Of a stretch of 64,000 bases of DNA, positions 63,706 through 64,000 are shown piece by piece (the first letter of the stretch is position 1; the number at the start of each line of letters is the position of its first letter). Source of the DNA: Lysobacteraceae bacterium NML93-0399 (GTDB lineage Bacteria; Pseudomonadota; Gammaproteobacteria; Xanthomonadales; Xanthomonadaceae); assembly GCA_002307375.1 (NCBI GenBank), contig NTJI01000001.1, positions 310,001 through 374,000 on the forward strand, written 5' to 3'. The notes below the pieces were generated by a model. That model was not told the origin of the DNA. It saw only the letters and a list, made by a program, of their open reading frames with translations, and made no database searches. Both the position numbers and the translations under genes were made by a program.

Positions 63706-64000
63706 ATGCCACGACTTCGCCGCCACGCACGTACGACCGCCTGGCTGTTCGCCGCGCTTCTGATCGCCGCCTGCGGCACCACGCCCGCACCCGAGGTCAC
63801 GCCGCTTGCGGGTGCGCAGCAACTGGTCGTCGTCACCTCGGACGGCTGGGATGCGGCGCAGGCGCGCATGCAGCGCTTCGAGCGCGACGGTGACGGTGAC
63901 TGGCAGCGCGTCGGCGACAGCGTGCCGGTGATGCTCGGCCGCAGCGGCAGCGCCTGGGGGTTGGGCCTGCATCCGGCGCAGAGCGGTTCGCCGCAGAAGC
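63706..64000 (+). CDS. L,D-transpeptidase-like lipoprotein (cut by window edge)
   Basis: 98 residues seen from ATG at 63706. Lipobox LLIAACGTT puts the lipidated Cys at residue 23. The start QQLVVVTSDGWDAAQARMQR and VPVMLGRSGSAWGLGLHPA match the N-terminal part of the YkuD-like proteins that carry a late Cys catalytic motif, which is beyond the window. It is 109 bases after the epimerase gene on the same strand. Confidence 0.7.
   Translation, partial: MPRLRRHARTTAWLFAALLIAACGTTPAPEVTPLAGAQQLVVVTSDGWDAAQARMQRFERDGDGDWQRVGDSVPVMLGRSGSAWGLGLHPAQSGSPQK

Overview
This 64 kb window is chromosomal DNA of a very GC-rich gammaproteobacterium of the Xanthomonadaceae/Lysobacteraceae type (Lysobacter, Luteimonas, Xanthomonas relatives). 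The evidence is the arginine gene cluster: a fused N-acetylglutamate synthase/kinase, an acetylornithine-type carbamoyltransferase and a matching deacylase, which together are the signature of the xanthomonad pathway. GTAG-type REP palindromes and the order hupB, tRNA-Val, tRNA-Asp agree. I cannot name the genus from the sequence alone.

Layout, left to right. 1-6.6 kb: end of an MFS transporter gene, then pgaABCD for the biofilm polysaccharide poly-beta-1,6-GlcNAc, with an in-frame amber codon in pgaC. 6.6-16.8 kb: minus-strand arginine/proline cluster argF-argG-argE-argB-argC-argH-yciI-like-proB-proA. 16.8-19.6 kb: a small secreted protein with a coupled 51-codon ORF, cysS, and a three-fold tandem of REP doublets. 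19.6-26 kb: minus-strand fatty-acid cluster yceD-rpmF-fabH-(atypical kinase)-fabD-fabG-acpP-fabF. 26-33.3 kb: yceF, an ArnT-like membrane glycosyltransferase, then MoxR ATPase/DUF58/transglutaminase/Slp lipoprotein. 33.4-37.7 kb: HIT protein, recR, ybaB, dnaX, tRNA-Ser(GGA), a lipocalin-like protein and the 4.5S SRP RNA. 37.8-43.4 kb: minus-strand run kdkA, beta-lactamase-fold protein, moaA, moaC, moaD, moaE, beta-propeller, TonB-like lipoprotein. 43.4-49.3 kb: heptosyltransferase, two small proteins, tRNA-Ser(CGA) and a large autotransporter. 49.6-54.3 kb: PP2C phosphatase, dnaQ, rnhA, methyltransferase, gloB, mltD. 54.8-58 kb: ppiD, hupB, tRNA-Val, two tRNA-Asp. 58-64 kb: TonB-dependent receptor, then an NlpC/P60 peptidase, dipeptide epimerase and the start of an L,D-transpeptidase-like lipoprotein.

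Working units: most genes are in tight operons with ATGA or TGATG overlaps (pga, moa, MoxR/DUF58, gloB-mltD). The arginine genes make arginine by carbamoylating N-acetylornithine and deacetylating acetylcitrulline, with proBA at the tail. The fab genes provide the FASII elongation enzymes and their carrier protein. The last three genes together suggest turnover of murein peptides.

Unusual material is mostly regulatory or repetitive: the pgaC stop codon, arrays of a degenerate heptamer (GNGATTN) that run into the coding ends of argF, argG and recR, a kinase-fold protein with Gln in place of the catalytic Asp inside the fab operon, and a possible structured leader before moaC. I found no CRISPR array, prophage, integrase or insertion sequence.
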